Part shown: positions 5,628-5,816 of the stretch, one piece after another
Layout of the letters: every line of letters starts with the position of its first letter
How positions within the stretch are numbered: the first letter of the stretch is position 1
Notes under the pieces: model-generated
What the model was told of the DNA's origin: nothing
The model's input: only the letters and a program-made list of their open reading frames with translations
Database searches by the model: none
Position numbers and translations under genes: made by a program
From: Clostridia bacterium
GTDB lineage: Bacteria; Bacillota_A; Clostridia; Oscillospirales; CAG-272
DNA length: 5,816 nt
Direction: 5' to 3'
NCBI GenBank assembly: GCA_017626655.1
Contig: JAGAIH010000256.1
Location: 1-5,816, forward strand

Positions 5628-5703
5628 GCTGATATAGCTCAGTCGGTAGAGCACCTCATTGGTAATGAGGAGGTCATCAGTTCGAATCTGATTATCAGCT
5701 CCA
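5628..5703 (+). tRNA. tRNA-Thr (anticodon GGU), first copy
   Basis: This is a complete 76-nt cloverleaf. The acceptor stem is GCTGATA (5628-5634) with TATCAGC (5693-5699), followed by discriminator T5700 and an encoded CCA (5701-5703). The D arm has GCTC/GAGC. The anticodon stem CCTCA/TGAGG (5654-5658 with 5666-5670) encloses loop TTGGTAA, so the anticodon is GGT at 5661-5663, reading ACC/ACU threonine codons. The T arm is ATCAG, TTCGAAT, CTGAT (5676-5692). The same five-base pair of strings (CTGAT and ATCAG) builds both the acceptor and the T stem. The gene is driven by the consensus promoter just upstream. Confidence 0.97.
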
Positions 5704-5706
5704 TAT

Positions 5707-5736
5707 CCGAGTCCGTTCCAATCGGGACGGATTCGG
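5707..5736 (+). other. Hairpin in the spacer between the two tRNA-Thr copies
   Basis: CCGAGTCCGTTCC (5707-5719) pairs with GGGACGGATTCGG (5724-5736) over 13 bp, including two G-U pairs, around loop AATC. It starts 4 nt after the first CCA. No T-run follows, so it is more likely a processing or stabilising element in a joint precursor than a full terminator. Confidence 0.7.
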
Positions 5737-5749
5737 TATGATGCGACAC

Positions 5750-5816
5750 GCTGATATAGCTCAGTCGGTAGAGCACCTCATTGGTAATGAGGAGGTCATC
5801 AGTTCGAATCTGATTA
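5750..5816 (+). tRNA. tRNA-Thr (anticodon GGU), second copy, cut by window end
   Basis: All 67 bases present match the first copy exactly, including the anticodon GGT at 5783-5785 and the T arm. About nine bases (the 3' acceptor strand and CCA) would lie beyond the window. The offset from the first copy is 122 nt. No promoter is visible in the 46-nt spacer, so it is probably transcribed together with copy 1. Confidence 0.95.

Noticed and set aside
5463..5741. Open frame running through the lipoprotein 3' end, terminator, promoter and tRNA
   Set aside because: It overlaps five other well-defined elements in the wrong frame.

Overview
The window looks like a chromosomal segment from a fairly GC-rich member of the Clostridia (Firmicutes), possibly an Oscillospirales-type gut bacterium. 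The grounds are the delta'-RicT gene pair typical of Firmicutes, a clostridial 2[4Fe-4S] ferredoxin, a GH25 lipoprotein carrying Cys-rich repeats of a kind common in gut Firmicutes, A+G-rich Shine-Dalgarno sites and genome-encoded tRNA CCA ends. The lineage is inferred; no phylogenetic marker was tested.

Layout, all on the + strand. (1) 1-814 is the 3' part of the DNA polymerase III delta' gene (holB). It is followed after 30 nt by a RicT/YaaT (PSP1-domain) gene, 845-2272, which has an unusually long Pro/Arg/Gln/Asn-rich N-terminus. The two are probably co-transcribed from a promoter upstream of the window. (2) A good sigma-A-type promoter (2358-2385) drives a 56-residue 2[4Fe-4S] ferredoxin (2452-2622). 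A hairpin terminator with an overlapping, mutually exclusive alternative stem separates it from an SGNH/GDSL hydrolase gene (2718-3422). No separate promoter was seen for that gene, so it probably depends on read-through. A strong terminator follows (3427-3459). (3) 3460-3781 is non-coding and holds a 138-bp inverted pair of GTAG-type REP palindromes (3530-3667). (4) A strong promoter (3799-3827) drives a secreted lipoprotein (3857-5503) with six Cys-rich repeats of about 37 residues and a C-terminal GH25 lysozyme domain, closed by a clean terminator (5510-5542). (5) A perfect-consensus promoter (5578-5606) precedes two identical tRNA-Thr(GGU) genes in tandem. The second is cut by the window end.

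The genes do not form one pathway. holB/ricT belong to the conserved housekeeping replication and RNA-processing neighbourhood, the ferredoxin supplies low-potential electrons, and the lipoprotein acts on peptidoglycan outside the cell. No undescribed multi-gene system is evident. The observations most worth checking are the REP doublet, the attenuator-like structure between ferredoxin and the SGNH gene, the strictly periodic Cys-rich array on the GH25 lipoprotein, the extended RicT N-terminus and the tandem tRNA unit.
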